A DNA stretch of 64,000 bases from Edaphochlamys debaryana (Eukaryota; Chlorophyta; Chlorophyceae; Chlamydomonadales): contig JAEHOE010000033.1 of NCBI GenBank assembly GCA_016858145.1, forward strand, positions 744,001 to 808,000. Reading direction: 5' to 3'. Below the pieces are notes generated by a model. That model was not told the origin of the DNA. It ran no database searches and saw nothing but the letters and a program-made list of their open reading frames with translations. The position numbers and the translations under genes were made by a program. Below are positions 63,857 through 64,000 of the stretch, in pieces; the first letter of the stretch is position 1; each line of letters begins with the position of its first letter.

Positions 63857-64000
63857 GTGAGCATTAGTCATCCCCTGCAGGTGTACTCTGTCGGTCGCTT
63901 CTGGGCCCATCGGTGACAGGAAGCCCTGCGTACCGGCAACTGGGACCGACACTTCGCTTGGCCCCAATGCACGAGAGTCAGACGCTTCTGTGTCTGACTC

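Overview
The window is nuclear DNA of a GC-rich green alga, most likely a volvocine or other chlamydomonadalean species. The evidence is strong GC bias, genes split into many short exons by GC-rich introns with GT(G/A)(A/G)G donors, TGTAA polyadenylation signals, an octotricopeptide-repeat (OPR) protein, a Hyp/Pro-rich secreted glycoprotein with a volvocine look, and a VTC4-type polyphosphate polymerase. I assembled the gene models by hand. For almost every host gene the exon phases add up to one uninterrupted reading frame, which is the main support for the exon borders given.

Layout: 149-6668 (-) OPR protein, 12 exons; 7329-10996 (-) organelle-type helical protein of unknown function, 10 exons; 11347-16489 (+) mitochondrial NAD-isocitrate dehydrogenase subunit, 13 exons, divergent from the previous gene over a 350 bp promoter; 17836-19509 (+) acylated WrbA/FQR-type flavodoxin; 20340-21878 (+) DEDDh exonuclease; 22797-26735 (+) ER HSP70 (BiP) ending in HDEL. 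From about 26.9 to 43.4 kb lies a repeat-rich interval: a broken LINE, minisatellites, dispersed repeats, one apparently intact unrecognised five-exon gene (33843-35855, -), and a truncated second BiP copy (36734-42889). That copy is split by a 4961 bp element with inverted terminal repeats, which itself carries a LINE and a captured two-exon gene fragment. After it come 43580-44945 (-) secreted Pro-rich glycoprotein; 46502-49130 (+) ShK plus cyclophilin-like secreted protein; 51214-57461 (+) VTC4-like polyphosphate polymerase; and 58904 to beyond the window end (+) sodium:solute symporter (SSF/SLC5).

The genes are ordinary single eukaryotic transcription units, not an operon. The most unusual features are structural. 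In five introns of four genes the 3' end of the upstream exon together with its 5' splice site is repeated downstream inside the intron, up to four copies in the IDH gene. One intron has the mirror image, a repeated 3' splice site. Three introns appear to use GC-AG borders. A 44-base C/G homopolymer sits in an OPR intron, and the word GCCGTAC/GTACGGC is strongly over-represented in host genes. The BiP locus has been partly duplicated and then hit by nested transposons, with its 3' flank present three times.
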